Assembly: GCA_022565595.1 (NCBI GenBank)
Contig: JAIUML010000004.1
Span: forward strand, 124,001 to 188,000
Length of the DNA stretch: 64,000 nucleotides
Direction of reading: 5' to 3'
DNA from: Saccharospirillum sp.
Lineage (GTDB): Bacteria > Pseudomonadota > Gammaproteobacteria > Pseudomonadales > Natronospirillaceae
Within the stretch, counting starts at the first letter, position 1, and every line of letters starts with the position of its first letter. Both the position numbers and the translations under genes were made by a program. Of this stretch, positions 34,997-44,291 are shown in pieces. The notes beneath the pieces are model-generated. The model ran no database searches. It was not told the DNA's origin and saw nothing but the letters and a program-made list of their open reading frames with translations.

Positions 34997-36123
34997 AGTA
35001 CGCCTTTCGGGTAGGACCCCAGCACCTTCAATTCCACCGCTTTCTGACGGATATCTGCCATGGCCTTCTGCACATTCTCGTCTTCCACATGGCCGGCAAA
35101 GTCGATAAAAAACACATAGGTCCAATTGCCCGAGGGCGATGGCCGGGTTTCCAGCCGCGTCATGTCGACATTGTGGTCATTGAAAGGTGCCAGCAAGTGA
35201 AACAGCGCGCCGGGTTCATTGCGCATGGAGACAACGATGGAGGTTTTGTCATCACCCGAGATGCCGACATCCTGAGTACCAATAATCAGGAAGCGAGTTG
35301 AATTGTCCGGCGAGTCTTCAATTTTCTGTTCGACGATTTCCAGATCGTACAGAGAGGCCGCCATTTCACCTGCAATGGCTGCCGAGTTCCATTCGCCATG
35401 CACCCGTCGAGCGGCTTCGGCATTGCTGTTCACGGCAATGCGCTCGGCCATGGGCATATGCGCATCCAGCCATTTACGACATTGAGCCAGGGACTGCTGG
35501 TGGCTGTATATGCGTGAGATCTTGCCCGGCTGAGTGTTGGGGCCAACCATCAGATGATGGTGAATACGCAGCTCTACCTCGCCACAGATACGGAGGTTGG
35601 AATTGATGAAACTGTCGAGGGTGTGGTTGACCACGCCTTCGGTGGAGTTTTCCACCGGCACGACACCGTATTTGCAAGCACCGGCTTCCACTTCACGAAA
35701 CACTTCGTCAATGGCAGGCATCGGCTTGCTCTTGACCCATTGACCAAAATGCTTGATCGCCGCCTGCTGGGTAAAGGTGCCTTCCGGGCCGAGGTAAGCC
35801 ACTTCCAGAGGTTTTTCCAGTGCCAAACACGCAGACATGATTTCACGAAACAGCTTCGCCATGTCTTCGTTGCCGAGGGGGCCCTGGTTGCGCTGCATGA
35901 CGCGTGTCAGCACCTGGGCTTCGCGCTCGGGTCGATAGAAAACAGCGGCGTCCGGGTTGGCCTTCATCTTGACTTCGGCCACCTTCAAGGCGCACTTGGC
36001 ACGCTCGGAGATGCGTTCGAGAATTTCGGTATCGAGCCGGTCGATCTGGTCGCGCAGCGCGGCTAGATCGGTTTCTTTCAAATCAGTTGGGTTGGATTCC
36101 TGATCAGCCATAACGTCGCTCAA
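34993..36123 (-). CDS. pheA: Bifunctional chorismate mutase/prephenate dehydratase (P-protein)
   Basis: A 376-residue protein: AroQ chorismate mutase helices (about 20-100, LRDQIDRLDTEILERISERA), prephenate dehydratase (about 108-285, VAYLGPEGTFTQQAA and the catalytic Thr in NSTRFLIIG) and a C-terminal ACT domain (about 297-375, GALFHLLAPFNDHNVDMT) for phenylalanine feedback. The usual ESRP is LETRP here. It overlaps serC by 20 nt if the start is 36123; an in-frame ATG at 36111 is also possible. Confidence 0.96.
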   Translation of the reverse strand: MSDVMADQESNPTDLKETDLAALRDQIDRLDTEILERISERAKCALKVAEVKMKANPDAAVFYRPEREAQVLTRVMQRNQGPLGNEDMAKLFREIMSACLALEKPLEVAYLGPEGTFTQQAAIKHFGQWVKSKPMPAIDEVFREVEAGACKYGVVPVENSTEGVVNHTLDSFINSNLRICGEVELRIHHHLMVGPNTQPGKISRIYSHQQSLAQCRKWLDAHMPMAERIAVNSNAEAARRVHGEWNSAAIAGEMAASLYDLEIVEQKIEDSPDNSTRFLIIGTQDVGISGDDKTSIVVSMRNEPGALFHLLAPFNDHNVDMTRLETRPSPSGNWTYVFFIDFAGHVEDENVQKAMADIRQKAVELKVLGSYPKGVL

Positions 36124-37186
36124 ACTCCTTCATAAAAGTCACCAGGGCCTGAACTCCGGCCAATGGCATGGCATTGTAGATGCTGGCGCGCATACCACCA
36201 ACACTGCGGTGCCCCTGTAGGTTATACAACCCTGCTTTATCCGCCTCGGCCAGGAAGCGTTCATTCAGGGTTTCGTCCGCCAATATAAAGGGCACATTCA
36301 TGCGCGAGCGGTGTACCGGGTCAATCGGGTTGCGATAAAAACCGCTGGCATCGACAAAATCGTACAGCAGTTGCGACTTGGCTTCATTCAGTTGTTGCAT
36401 CGCCGGCACTCCACCCTGCTCCTGCAGCCACTCAAAAACCAGACCCGCCAGATAGATGGCAAAGGTCGGCGGCGTATTGACCATGGAGCCCTGGTCGATC
36501 TGCGCCTGGTAATCCAGCAAGGAGGGCGTGCCGGGCAATGTCTGGCCAAGCAAATCCTTGCGCACTATCACTAGCGTCAGCCCTGCTGGTCCAATGTTTT
36601 TCTGGGCGCCAGCATAGATCAAACCAAAACGACTGACATCGATGGTTTGAGACAAAATACAGGACGACATGTCAGCGACAAGCGGTACCTTGCCTGACTC
36701 CGGCACATAATTGAACTCTACCCCGCCAATGGTCTCGTTCGGAGTATAGTGCAGGTAGGAGGCGTCCGGACTGACCTGAAAATCTTCCGCACGTACCGCA
36801 TGGCGGTAATGCTTGTCTTTCGTCGACGCCAGCACTCTAACAGGGCCATAGCGCTCGGCTTCCTTGATCGACTTGACCGACCAGGCTCCGGTATCCAGAA
36901 ACTCGGCGCCTGAACCTCGAGCAATCAGATTCATTGGCACACAGGAAAACTGCAGCGTGGCGCCCCCCTGGGTAAAGATCACGCCATAGTCGTCAGAAAT
37001 GTCGAGCAGCTGCCGCAAGCGCGCTTCGGCATCGGAGACGACCGAGACAAATTCATCGGAACGGTGCGACAGTTCCATCACCGACATTCCGGTATTACGC
37101 CAATTGGGCAGCTCCTGCTGCGCCTTGAGCATGACCGCTTCCGGCAACATCGCCGGGCCAGAGCAAAAGTTGTATCCGCGTGTCAT
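36104..37186 (-). CDS. serC: Phosphoserine aminotransferase
   Basis: A 360-residue PLP enzyme beginning YNFCSGPAMLPEAV, with the Schiff-base lysine K196 in AGAQKNIGPAG and HRS-F at the N-terminal substrate loop. It makes 3-phosphoserine in serine biosynthesis and acts in pyridoxal phosphate synthesis. It is the first gene of serC-pheA-tyrA/aroA-cmk. An intrinsic terminator and a large structured region precede it, which may control entry into the operon. Confidence 0.96.
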   Translation of the reverse strand: MTRGYNFCSGPAMLPEAVMLKAQQELPNWRNTGMSVMELSHRSDEFVSVVSDAEARLRQLLDISDDYGVIFTQGGATLQFSCVPMNLIARGSGAEFLDTGAWSVKSIKEAERYGPVRVLASTKDKHYRHAVRAEDFQVSPDASYLHYTPNETIGGVEFNYVPESGKVPLVADMSSCILSQTIDVSRFGLIYAGAQKNIGPAGLTLVIVRKDLLGQTLPGTPSLLDYQAQIDQGSMVNTPPTFAIYLAGLVFEWLQEQGGVPAMQQLNEAKSQLLYDFVDASGFYRNPIDPVHRSRMNVPFILADETLNERFLAEADKAGLYNLQGHRSVGGMRASIYNAMPLAGVQALVTFMKEFERRYG

Positions 37187-37222
37187 CGTCGGTTGGTTCC
37201 TGTTGGTGAAGTTCTTTCACAG

Positions 37223-37242
37223 AAAAAGGCGGCCAAGCCGCC
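37223..37242 (-). terminator. Intrinsic terminator in the gyrA-serC gap (possible attenuator)
   Basis: Minus strand GGCGGC (37242-37237), TTG loop, GCCGCC (37233-37228), then five T's (37227-37223). It is only 36 nt before the serC ATG, too close to leave room for a full downstream promoter plus leader. It may end gyrA transcripts, attenuate serC, or both. Confidence 0.85.
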
Positions 37243-37276
37243 CTGTTACTCGAGTAATGTTAAATGAAGCCACTGA

Positions 37277-37405
37277 TGGCTAGCGATGGATGCCTGGTGT
37301 GCCTCTGAGGGGGAGTCCGCAGCACGGATGCTGCGGTCTAGACCCCATGGAGGGGTTGAGTGGGCGGCACACCGCACGACCCCTCAGAGGTATACCAGGT
37401 AGCCA
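37277..37405 (-). ncRNA. Multibranched structured RNA candidate between gyrA and serC
   Basis: Read on the minus strand, a long closing helix forms from three segments: TGGCTA/TAGCCA (37405-37400 with 37282-37277), CCTGGT/ACCAGG (37399-37394 with 37298-37293) and CCTCTGAGGGG/CCCCTCAGAGG (37390-37380 with 37312-37302). It encloses three hairpins: GCGG/CCGC (37375-37364), ACCCC/GGGGT (37356-37342) and CCGCAGC/GCTGCGG (37336-37317). That is a four-way junction of 129 nt with no ORF. The layout, followed by the terminator at 37242-37223 and serC, is that of a leader RNA. A palindromic repeat element is the alternative. I know of no family it matches. Confidence 0.6.
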
Positions 37406-37437
37406 GCGCGAACCACAGCCGTCCAATATGAACTGAA

Positions 37438-40080
37438 TTAATCGTCTGTCTCTTCTGGAGCCTCACCTTCATCATCTATTGCCTCTGGTGGTGTGGCAGC
37501 AGGATGTTCGGTGTCCGGTGTTTCAGCCACGTCGAGAACGGATTCGTCTTCGGCGGGCTCTTCGATCCGCTCGATGCTGACCAGACGTTCGTCTTCGGCC
37601 AGGCGAATCAGTTTGACGCCCTGAGTATTACGGCTCAGAACCGAAATGCCTTCGACCGATGTCCGAACCAGAGTGCCCTGATCGCTGATCAGCATGACTT
37701 CGTCACCACTGAACACCTGCTTGGCACCGACCAATGGGCCGTTACGCTCACTGGTGACCATGGCAATGACACCCTGGGTACCGCGGCCTTTGGTCGGGAA
37801 CTCGTCAACACTGGTGCGCTTGCCGAAACCGCGCTCGGAGGCGGTAAGAATGGTGCCTTCGGCTTGCGGGATAATCAACGAGATCACCCGCTGGCCTTCC
37901 TGCAAACGGATACCCCGCACACCACGAGCGGTTCGGCCCATGGCGCGCACGTGGTCTTCACTGAAGCGAACCACCTTGCCGGCGTCGGAAAGCAGCATGA
38001 CTTCTTTCTGGCCATCGGTCAGGGCTACGCCCACCAGGCTGTCGCCCTCGTCCAACGAGAGTGCAATCAAACCGGCTGTGCGCGGCCTTGAGAAGGCCTC
38101 CAGCGGTGTTTTCTTGACGGTGCCATCGGCGGTGGCCATGAAAATGAAATGGTCCGCATCGTAGGTGCGGATCGGCAGAATGGCGGTGACCCGCTCGCTT
38201 TCATCCAGCGGCAGGAGGTTGACCATGGGTCGGCCACGAGCATTACGGCTGGCTTGAGGAATTTCGAATACGCGCAACCAATAAACCTTGCCTCTGTTGG
38301 TGAAGCAGAGAATGGTGTCATGGGTGCTGGCAACCAGAAGTTGCTCAATGAAGTCGTCGTCCTTCAGCGCGGAAGCAGAGCGACCTCGGCCGCCGCGACG
38401 CTGGGCTTCGTAATCGGTCAATGGCTGGGTTTTGGCATAGCCGCCGTGAGAGATTGTGACCACCATGTCTTCTTCGGTGATCAGGTCTTCCATGGAGAGA
38501 TCGAGTCGGCTGGCGATGATTTCGGACTTGCGCTCATCGCCATATTGCTCACGAATCTCCAGCAGTTCTTCGCGGATGACCTCCATCAGGCGCTCGTAGC
38601 TGTCGAGGATGCGCAGCAGTTCACCAATGGTGTCGATGATCTGCTTGTATTCGCCGATCAGCTTCTCGTGCTCGAGGCCGGTCAGTTTTTGCAGACGCAT
38701 GTCGAGAATTTGCTGAGCCTGCTCAGGCGAGAGAAAATAACGCTCGTCGTGCACACCGAATTGTTCTTCGAGGTCTTCTGGCCGTGAAATGCTGGCACCG
38801 GCCCGTTCCAGCATGGCAGACACGTGCCCGAGCTCCCAGCTCTGCGCCAGCATGCGCTCTTTAGCTTCGGCGCCGGTAGCAGAGGAGCGAATCAGCTCAA
38901 TCATCTTGTCGATATTGGCCAGCGCAATGGCCAGACCTTCAAGAATGTGGCCACGCTGGCGTGCCTTGCGCAAGTCAAATACGGTACGGCGGGTGACCAC
39001 TTCGCGGCGGTGGCGAATAAAGGCTTCGAGCAGGTCTTTCAGGTTAAGGATTTTCGGCTGGCCATCAACCAGGGCAACGGTGTTGATGCCGAACACGGAT
39101 TCCATCTGCGTCTGAGCATAAAGGTTGTTCAACACCACCTCGCCAGACTCGCCACGTTTCATTTCAATGGCGATGCGCAGGCCGTCCTTGTCGGACTCGT
39201 CACGCAGTTCGGAAATACCCTCGATCTTCTTCTCTTTGACCAGCTCCGCGATCTTCTCGATCAAGCGGGCCTTGTTCACCTGATAAGGAATTTCGTGAAC
39301 GATGATGCTTTCGCGGCCAGTCTTGTTGTCTACCACCACCTCGGCACGAGACCGTATATAAATACGACCACGGCCAGTACGGTAAGCTTCGAGGATGCCC
39401 TTGCGGCCATTGATGATGGCGCCGGTCGGGAAATCGGGACCGGGAATGTATTGCATCAGGTCGTCAACGGTCAGATCCGGGTTATCGATCAGAGCGAGGC
39501 AGCCGTCGACCACTTCATTAAGGTTATGCGGCGGTATGTTGGTCGCCATGCCCACGGCAATGCCAGAAGCACCGTTGATCAGCAGGTTGGGCACTTTGGT
39601 GGGCAGAACCGCTGGAATCAATTCTGTGCCGTCGTAGTTTTCTACATAATCGACGGTTTCTTTTTCGAGATCGGCCAGCAGCTCGTGAGCAAGCTTGTCC
39701 ATGCGCACTTCGGTATAACGCATGGCCGCTGCAGAGTCGCCATCGATGGAACCGAAGTTACCCTGACCGTCGACCAGCATGTAGCGCATGTTGAAGGGCT
39801 GTGCCAGACGCACGATGGCATCGTATACGGCAGAGTCGCCATGAGGGTGGTATTTACCAATCACATCACCAACCACACGGGCCGATTTTTTATAGGGTTT
39901 GTTCCAGTCGTTCCCCAATACGTTCATGGCAAACAGAACACGCCGATGCACGGGCTTCAGACCATCGCGCACATCGGGCAAGGCGCGCCCGACGATAACG
40001 CTCATGGCGTAATCCAGGTAGGACTGTTTTAGCTCCTCTTCGATATTGACGTGGAGGATTTCTTTGGCTAATTCACCCAT
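37438..40080 (-). CDS. gyrA: DNA gyrase subunit A
   Basis: An 880-residue type II topoisomerase subunit. The catalytic Y122 is in AAMRYTEVR. The quinolone-determining region is wild-type, with S83 and D87 in [12 protein letters not shown]. The C-terminal beta-pinwheel includes the GyrA box QRRGGRG near residue 555, and the protein ends in an acidic tail of about 35 residues. Transcribed alone from a promoter near 40180 with a structured leader; the mtnA gene found upstream in Pseudomonas is replaced by mtaD on the other strand. Confidence 0.98.
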   Translation of the reverse strand: MGELAKEILHVNIEEELKQSYLDYAMSVIVGRALPDVRDGLKPVHRRVLFAMNVLGNDWNKPYKKSARVVGDVIGKYHPHGDSAVYDAIVRLAQPFNMRYMLVDGQGNFGSIDGDSAAAMRYTEVRMDKLAHELLADLEKETVDYVENYDGTELIPAVLPTKVPNLLINGASGIAVGMATNIPPHNLNEVVDGCLALIDNPDLTVDDLMQYIPGPDFPTGAIINGRKGILEAYRTGRGRIYIRSRAEVVVDNKTGRESIIVHEIPYQVNKARLIEKIAELVKEKKIEGISELRDESDKDGLRIAIEMKRGESGEVVLNNLYAQTQMESVFGINTVALVDGQPKILNLKDLLEAFIRHRREVVTRRTVFDLRKARQRGHILEGLAIALANIDKMIELIRSSATGAEAKERMLAQSWELGHVSAMLERAGASISRPEDLEEQFGVHDERYFLSPEQAQQILDMRLQKLTGLEHEKLIGEYKQIIDTIGELLRILDSYERLMEVIREELLEIREQYGDERKSEIIASRLDLSMEDLITEEDMVVTISHGGYAKTQPLTDYEAQRRGGRGRSASALKDDDFIEQLLVASTHDTILCFTNRGKVYWLRVFEIPQASRNARGRPMVNLLPLDESERVTAILPIRTYDADHFIFMATADGTVKKTPLEAFSRPRTAGLIALSLDEGDSLVGVALTDGQKEVMLLSDAGKVVRFSEDHVRAMGRTARGVRGIRLQEGQRVISLIIPQAEGTILTASERGFGKRTSVDEFPTKGRGTQGVIAMVTSERNGPLVGAKQVFSGDEVMLISDQGTLVRTSVEGISVLSRNTQGVKLIRLAEDERLVSIERIEEPAEDESVLDVAETPDTEHPAATPPEAIDDEGEAPEETDD

Positions 40081-40111
40081 TCGGTACCCTATCCTTATTC
40101 TGACTTTCTAA

Positions 40112-40155
40112 CCTGCCTGGAAGGGCGACGAAAACCGCTCTTTTACCCAGGCAGG
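40112..40155 (-). ncRNA. Leader hairpin upstream of gyrA
   Basis: CCTGCCTGG and CCAGGCAGG (40155-40147 with 40120-40112) form a perfect 9-bp stem closing a 26-nt loop in which a GCG/CGC pair can add a second short helix. It lies 32-75 nt before the gyrA ATG. A conserved gyrA leader motif has been reported from Pseudomonadales by comparative genomics; whether this is an instance needs a covariance-model match. Confidence 0.5.
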
Positions 40156-40175
40156 CCGTTAAAAAACAGGGCCGA

Positions 40176-40184
40176 ATCATACCA
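40176..40184 (-). promoter_or_regulatory. Putative extended -10 promoter of gyrA
   Basis: Minus strand TGG-TATGAT (40184-40176), an extended -10 element without an obvious -35, placing the start of transcription around 40169 and the 40112-40155 hairpin in the leader. Confidence 0.5.
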
Positions 40185-40314
40185 CAAATCAATAAGATAG
40201 ATAGCTTTGGCTCGGCCACCCTAAGGGGGTTCGAAGGCGCTTTACTGGTTATTAATGTCACGAGCCTCTAGAATAACCTGACTCTTCAGACAACCTTCAA
40301 TACAAAGAGGCCAC

Positions 40315-41631
40315 ATGCAAACCGTCGACACCCTGATACACGCCCGCTGGATCATCCCCGTCAACCCTCAACGCGATGTTCTGGTCGACCATAGCCTGGC
40401 CATCCAGGAGGGTCGTATTGTCGCCATTTTGCCGAGCGCTGAAGCTCGCGCCCAATACCAGTCCGACAACGTCCAGGACCTTGGTGACCAGGCACTCATT
40501 CCCGGCCTGATCAACGCTCACGGCCATGCCGCCATGGCCCTGTTCCGCGGTCTTGCCGACGACCTGGAACTGATGACCTGGCTCAACGACCACATCTGGC
40601 CAGCCGAAGGCGCCTGGGTGAATGACGAGTTCGTGGCCGATGGCACCGAGTTGGCCATTGCCGAAATGCTGCGCTCTGGCACCACCACCTTTGCCGACAA
40701 CTACTTTTTTGTCGACTCGGCCGCCAGCACTGTTGTGAAAACCGGTGTGCGTGCTCAATTTTCTTTCTCGGTGATCGACTTTCCTACCAACTGGGCGAAA
40801 ACGCCCGATGAACACATCGACCTGGGCATGGCATTGGTCGAAAAGTACAAAGGCAATGAGCACCTCAAGATCATGTTCGGCCCGCATGCACCCTATACCT
40901 GCTCAGACGAGCCGCTGACCCGCATCCGCGACCTGGCCAAAGAACACCAACTGCGCATTCAGATGCACGTCCATGAGACGCAAAGCGAGGTGGATGGCGA
41001 AGTCGATAAACGCGGCGGTCGTCCCGTTCGCCGTTTGAAAGAGCTTGGCCTGCTCAACAGCGATTTCCAGGCCGTACACATGACCGCTCTGAACGCCGAT
41101 GACATCGATGACATCGTCGAAACGGGTACCCACATCATTCATTGCCCGGAATCCAACCTGAAGCTGGCCAGCGGCTTCTGCCCGGTGCATGAGCTACAAC
41201 AGAGGGGCGTGAATGTCGCCCTGGGTACCGACGGCGCCGCCAGCAACAATGACCTCGACATGATCAGCGAAATGCGCACCGCCGCCATTCTCGCCAAGGC
41301 CGTCGGCCAAAGTGCCACCGCCCTGCCCGCCTATGAGGCACTGGCCATGGCCACCTACAACGGTGCCCTCGCCATGGGTTGGGATAAAGAAATCGGCAGC
41401 CTGGAAGTCGGCAAGCAAGCTGATATCACCGCCATTCGCCTGAACGACCTCGAAAGCCAGCCGATGTATGACCCGGTGTCTCATCTGGTTTATGCAACCA
41501 GCCGTGACCAGGTGTCCAATGTCTGGGTAGGGGGCAAGCAGTTGTTGAAGGATCGGGAGTTGACGACTATTGATAAGGCTGCGGTGATGGCGAAGGCGGC
41601 TGTTTGGCAAGAACGGATTCTGTCGAAGTAA
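40315..41631 (+). CDS. mtaD: TRZ/ATZ-family amidohydrolase, 5'-methylthioadenosine/S-adenosylhomocysteine deaminase-like
   Basis: A 438-residue metal-dependent hydrolase. Ligands are visible in NAHGHAAM, MFGPHAPYT, MHVHETQSE and the Asp of LGTDGAASNN. Family members deaminate methylthioadenosine or SAH in methylthio recycling. In Pseudomonas it is followed by ubiG as here and preceded by mtnA, which is not present. A 9-bp hairpin (41647-41672) follows the stop. Confidence 0.88.
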   Translation: MQTVDTLIHARWIIPVNPQRDVLVDHSLAIQEGRIVAILPSAEARAQYQSDNVQDLGDQALIPGLINAHGHAAMALFRGLADDLELMTWLNDHIWPAEGAWVNDEFVADGTELAIAEMLRSGTTTFADNYFFVDSAASTVVKTGVRAQFSFSVIDFPTNWAKTPDEHIDLGMALVEKYKGNEHLKIMFGPHAPYTCSDEPLTRIRDLAKEHQLRIQMHVHETQSEVDGEVDKRGGRPVRRLKELGLLNSDFQAVHMTALNADDIDDIVETGTHIIHCPESNLKLASGFCPVHELQQRGVNVALGTDGAASNNDLDMISEMRTAAILAKAVGQSATALPAYEALAMATYNGALAMGWDKEIGSLEVGKQADITAIRLNDLESQPMYDPVSHLVYATSRDQVSNVWVGGKQLLKDRELTTIDKAAVMAKAAVWQERILSK

Positions 41632-41646
41632 CTTCAGATTAGATGC

Positions 41647-41672
41647 ACCCTCACCCGCAAATCGGTGAGGGT
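41647..41672. terminator. Hairpin after mtaD
   Basis: ACCCTCACC (41647-41655) / GGTGAGGGT (41664-41672), 9-bp stem with an 8-nt loop, no T-run on the plus strand. It may be a weak or Rho-assisted terminator, or an mRNA 3' stabiliser, between mtaD and ubiG. Confidence 0.4.
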
Positions 41673-41730
41673 CATGTCACCTTAAAAACCTGCTACAATC
41701 TCCACCCCAACACCCGCAAAGAGCCAAACC

Positions 41731-42438
41731 GTGACGCACAATGTAGACCCCGCCGAACTGGCCAAATTTGATGCTCTCGCCAGCCGCTGGTGGGACCCGG
41801 ATTCCGATTTCAAACCGCTGCATGAGTTGAACCCACTGCGTTGTGCTTATATTGACGAGCACCTGAATGTGGCCGACAAGGCCGTTCTGGATATCGGTTG
41901 CGGTGGCGGCATTCTCTCTGAAGGCCTGGCTCAGCGTGGCGCCAATGTTACTGCCATTGATATGGCCGAAGCGCCATTGCAGGTGGCACGGCTGCATGCA
42001 CTCGACTCTGGCCTGACCATCAACTATCAACTCAGCACGGCCGAGGCGCATGCCGAGCAACACCCTGCCGCTTACGACGCCATTACCTGCATGGAAATGC
42101 TGGAGCATGTGCCCGATCCATTGTCGGTCATCTGGGCCGTGAGCCAGATGCTGAAACCCGGTGGCTGGGCATTTTTCTCGACCATCAACCGCAACCCCAA
42201 GGCCTGGCTGATGGCTATTGTTGGCGCAGAATACGTGCTGCGCATGCTACCAAGAGGCACCCACGACTATCGCAAATTGATTCGCCCGAGCGAGTTGAAG
42301 CGCTGGGCCGAGCAAAGCGACTTGAAAGGCATTAATTTCCGCGGCATTCAGTACCAGCCGATTTTGCGGCAGTTTCAATTGAGCCAGGATGTGTCCGTGA
42401 ACTACCTTCTGGCCTGTCGCAAGAGCGACTCCGAATGA
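41731..42438 (+). CDS. ubiG: Ubiquinone biosynthesis O-methyltransferase
   Basis: A 235-residue class I SAM methyltransferase with motif I VLDIGCGGGILSEGLA (about 53-68) and TCMEMLEHVPDP. UbiG performs both O-methylations of ubiquinone synthesis at the membrane. The start is GTG, which aligns with the family N-terminus (NVDPAELAKFDALASRWWDP). It overlaps mupP by 4 nt (ATGA). Confidence 0.95.
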   Translation: MTHNVDPAELAKFDALASRWWDPDSDFKPLHELNPLRCAYIDEHLNVADKAVLDIGCGGGILSEGLAQRGANVTAIDMAEAPLQVARLHALDSGLTINYQLSTAEAHAEQHPAAYDAITCMEMLEHVPDPLSVIWAVSQMLKPGGWAFFSTINRNPKAWLMAIVGAEYVLRMLPRGTHDYRKLIRPSELKRWAEQSDLKGINFRGIQYQPILRQFQLSQDVSVNYLLACRKSDSE

Positions 42439-43109
42439 GCAAGCGCGCCCTGCTGTTCGATCTGGACGGCACTCTGCTCGACTCGGCTCCAGCCTTTCTG
42501 GAAGCACTGGATCGCTATTGCGATACCATTGGTAAGCCAGTTATAAGCGAGCACCGAGATCACTACGCCTCTGCTGGCGCGCGCATGGCAATGGCCGCCA
42601 TTCACCAGATTGCACTGGATCACCCCGAGTTGGAACAGCACCGAGAGGTTTTCCTGACGCTCTATCTGGATACTCCGCCAGAGTTGAACCGCTGGTACCC
42701 GGGCATGGACAGCTGGCTGGTGCAGTTGACCGAAGCTGAAACCCCCTGGGGCATAGTGACCAACAAGCCACGCCCTCATACCGAAGCGGTTTTGAATCAC
42801 CTTCTGGGTACAGAGCTGCCCACCTGTCTGGTCTGCCAGGGCGATTTGCCGACCATGAAACCCGAACCCGAAATGCTGTTTGCAGCCGCTGAGGCACTTG
42901 GCCTGGCTCCTGAGCAATGCCTATACTCCGGCGACCACCTGCGCGATGTTCAGGCAGCACGTGCTGCAGGCATGGCCGCAGTGGCCTGCACCTATGGCTA
43001 TTTACACGACGACGATGACCCGAACGACTGGCAGGCCGATGCCCTGGCGCACTCGCCTGCCGAACTCACCCTGAAAGCAACCGACTGGCTGAGCAATAGA
43101 CCACTGTGA
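42435..43109 (+). CDS. mupP: HAD phosphatase, MupP/phosphoglycolate phosphatase type
   Basis: A 224-residue HAD hydrolase: nucleophile motif FDLDGTLLDSAP (8-19), TNKPRPH, and GDHLRDVQAARAAG. In Pseudomonas the ortholog between ubiG and yciK is MupP, the N-acetylmuramic acid 6-phosphate phosphatase of cell-wall recycling. Synteny favours that over phosphoglycolate phosphatase. It overlaps both neighbours by 4 nt. Confidence 0.85.
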   Translation: MSKRALLFDLDGTLLDSAPAFLEALDRYCDTIGKPVISEHRDHYASAGARMAMAAIHQIALDHPELEQHREVFLTLYLDTPPELNRWYPGMDSWLVQLTEAETPWGIVTNKPRPHTEAVLNHLLGTELPTCLVCQGDLPTMKPEPEMLFAAAEALGLAPEQCLYSGDHLRDVQAARAAGMAAVACTYGYLHDDDDPNDWQADALAHSPAELTLKATDWLSNRPL

Positions 43110-43903
43110 ATGCAACGACGTACGACCCCAAACAGATCGACCTGAACAACGCCCAGACCGACGGCGCCCTGAAAGACGCCGTTATCGTCATTACCGGTGC
43201 TGGCGACGGCATAGGCCGTGCTGCTGCCCTGGATTTTGCCAGAGCTGGTGCTCACCTGGTGCTGATTGGCCGTACCCAATCCAAACTGGAAGCCGTTTAC
43301 GACGAAATTGAGGCGATCTCATCGACACAGCCAATACTGCTGCCCTTTGACCTGAATGAGCTCAGCATTGATAACGCCCAGGATATTGCAGTTGCCATTG
43401 AGCGGGAATTCGGCCGCCTCGATGGACTACTGCTGAATGCCTCGGTATTGGGCAGCAAGATGTCGATAGCGCAGTACCCGGCCAACCAATGGCAAGAGGT
43501 AATGCAGGTCAACCTGAACAGTGCGTTCTACCTGACCCAGGGGTTGTTGCCGCTGATGCAGCACTCCGAAAACGGTCGCATTATCTTTACAACCTCCAGC
43601 GTCGGCCGCCGGGGCCGCGCCTACTGGGGGGCTTATGCGGTCTCCAAGTTTGCTACCGAAGGCCTGATGCAAACGCTGGCCGAGGAACTGGAGAACACGT
43701 CGCGCATTCGCACTCACTGTATTAACCCGGGTGGCACCCGGTCCAACATGCGCGCCCTGGCCTACCCGGCGGAAGATCCGACAAAGCTGCCCTTGCCTGC
43801 TGACCACATGCCGTTTTACCGATATTTGATGAGCGCCTATAGCCAGGCCTACAATGGCATCAGTTGGGACGCACGCGACTTTCTGCCCGACGTCAATAGC
43901 TGA
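43106..43903 (+). CDS. yciK: YciK-type short-chain dehydrogenase/reductase
   Basis: A 265-residue SDR: cofactor motif TGAGDGIGRAA (about 31-41), the NAS variant of NAG (LLLNASVLGSK) and the catalytic Ser-Tyr-Lys in TTSSVGRRGRAYWGAYAVSKF. The substrate is unknown. The start is GTG overlapping the mupP stop (GTGA). It closes the ubiG-mupP-yciK operon, with the small gene at 43919 probably attached. Confidence 0.9.
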   Translation: MNATTYDPKQIDLNNAQTDGALKDAVIVITGAGDGIGRAAALDFARAGAHLVLIGRTQSKLEAVYDEIEAISSTQPILLPFDLNELSIDNAQDIAVAIEREFGRLDGLLLNASVLGSKMSIAQYPANQWQEVMQVNLNSAFYLTQGLLPLMQHSENGRIIFTTSSVGRRGRAYWGAYAVSKFATEGLMQTLAEELENTSRIRTHCINPGGTRSNMRALAYPAEDPTKLPLPADHMPFYRYLMSAYSQAYNGISWDARDFLPDVNS

Positions 43904-43918
43904 GTCGATGGAGGCACA

Positions 43919-44200
43919 ATGGCACACCCACTGACACAAGAACTGTTTGTCTTGCTCGGGCAACCCGGCGACGTTAAGCAGAACTTTGCTCAGTGGCGCG
44001 AGCGCTGCGAACAAGCGCTGGCCGAGATGCCAGACGATGAGGCCCGAGCTTTTCTAGAGTCACTGCAACCCCTGCTTCAGGAAAACCGGGCACTCTTCGA
44101 GCAGGAAAGCCAGTCCCTGCTGGATGACCTGGTTCAGGGCCAGGCCAGCCCGAAGGGCAAAGCCGCCGCAAAACACTACAAAGACATGGGCAAACTCTAA
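43919..44200 (+). CDS. Small acidic helical protein
   Basis: A 93-residue, all-helical soluble protein starting MAHPLTQELFVLLGQPGDV, with ALAEMPDDEARAFLESLQP in the middle and a basic tail GKAAAKHYKDMGKL. GGAGG about 5 nt before the ATG supports it. It follows yciK by 15 nt and is likely co-transcribed. I do not recognise the family. Confidence 0.7.
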   Translation: MAHPLTQELFVLLGQPGDVKQNFAQWRERCEQALAEMPDDEARAFLESLQPLLQENRALFEQESQSLLDDLVQGQASPKGKAAAKHYKDMGKL

Positions 44201-44291
44201 GCACACATCTGAACGGCACTAATCGTCAGGTATTCGATAGCAAGGGCCGCGGGTTAGTCGATTTGTGCCTGGTCCGAAAAAGGAAATAATC

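Noticed and set aside
39800-39860. Possible quinolone-resistance change in gyrA.
   Set aside because: S83 and D87 are both wild-type.
38824-40032. A 402-codon open frame antisense to gyrA.
   Set aside because: It is a shadow of codon bias in the gyrA frame, with no ribosome site and no protein-like domain; the opposite strand is unambiguous gyrA.
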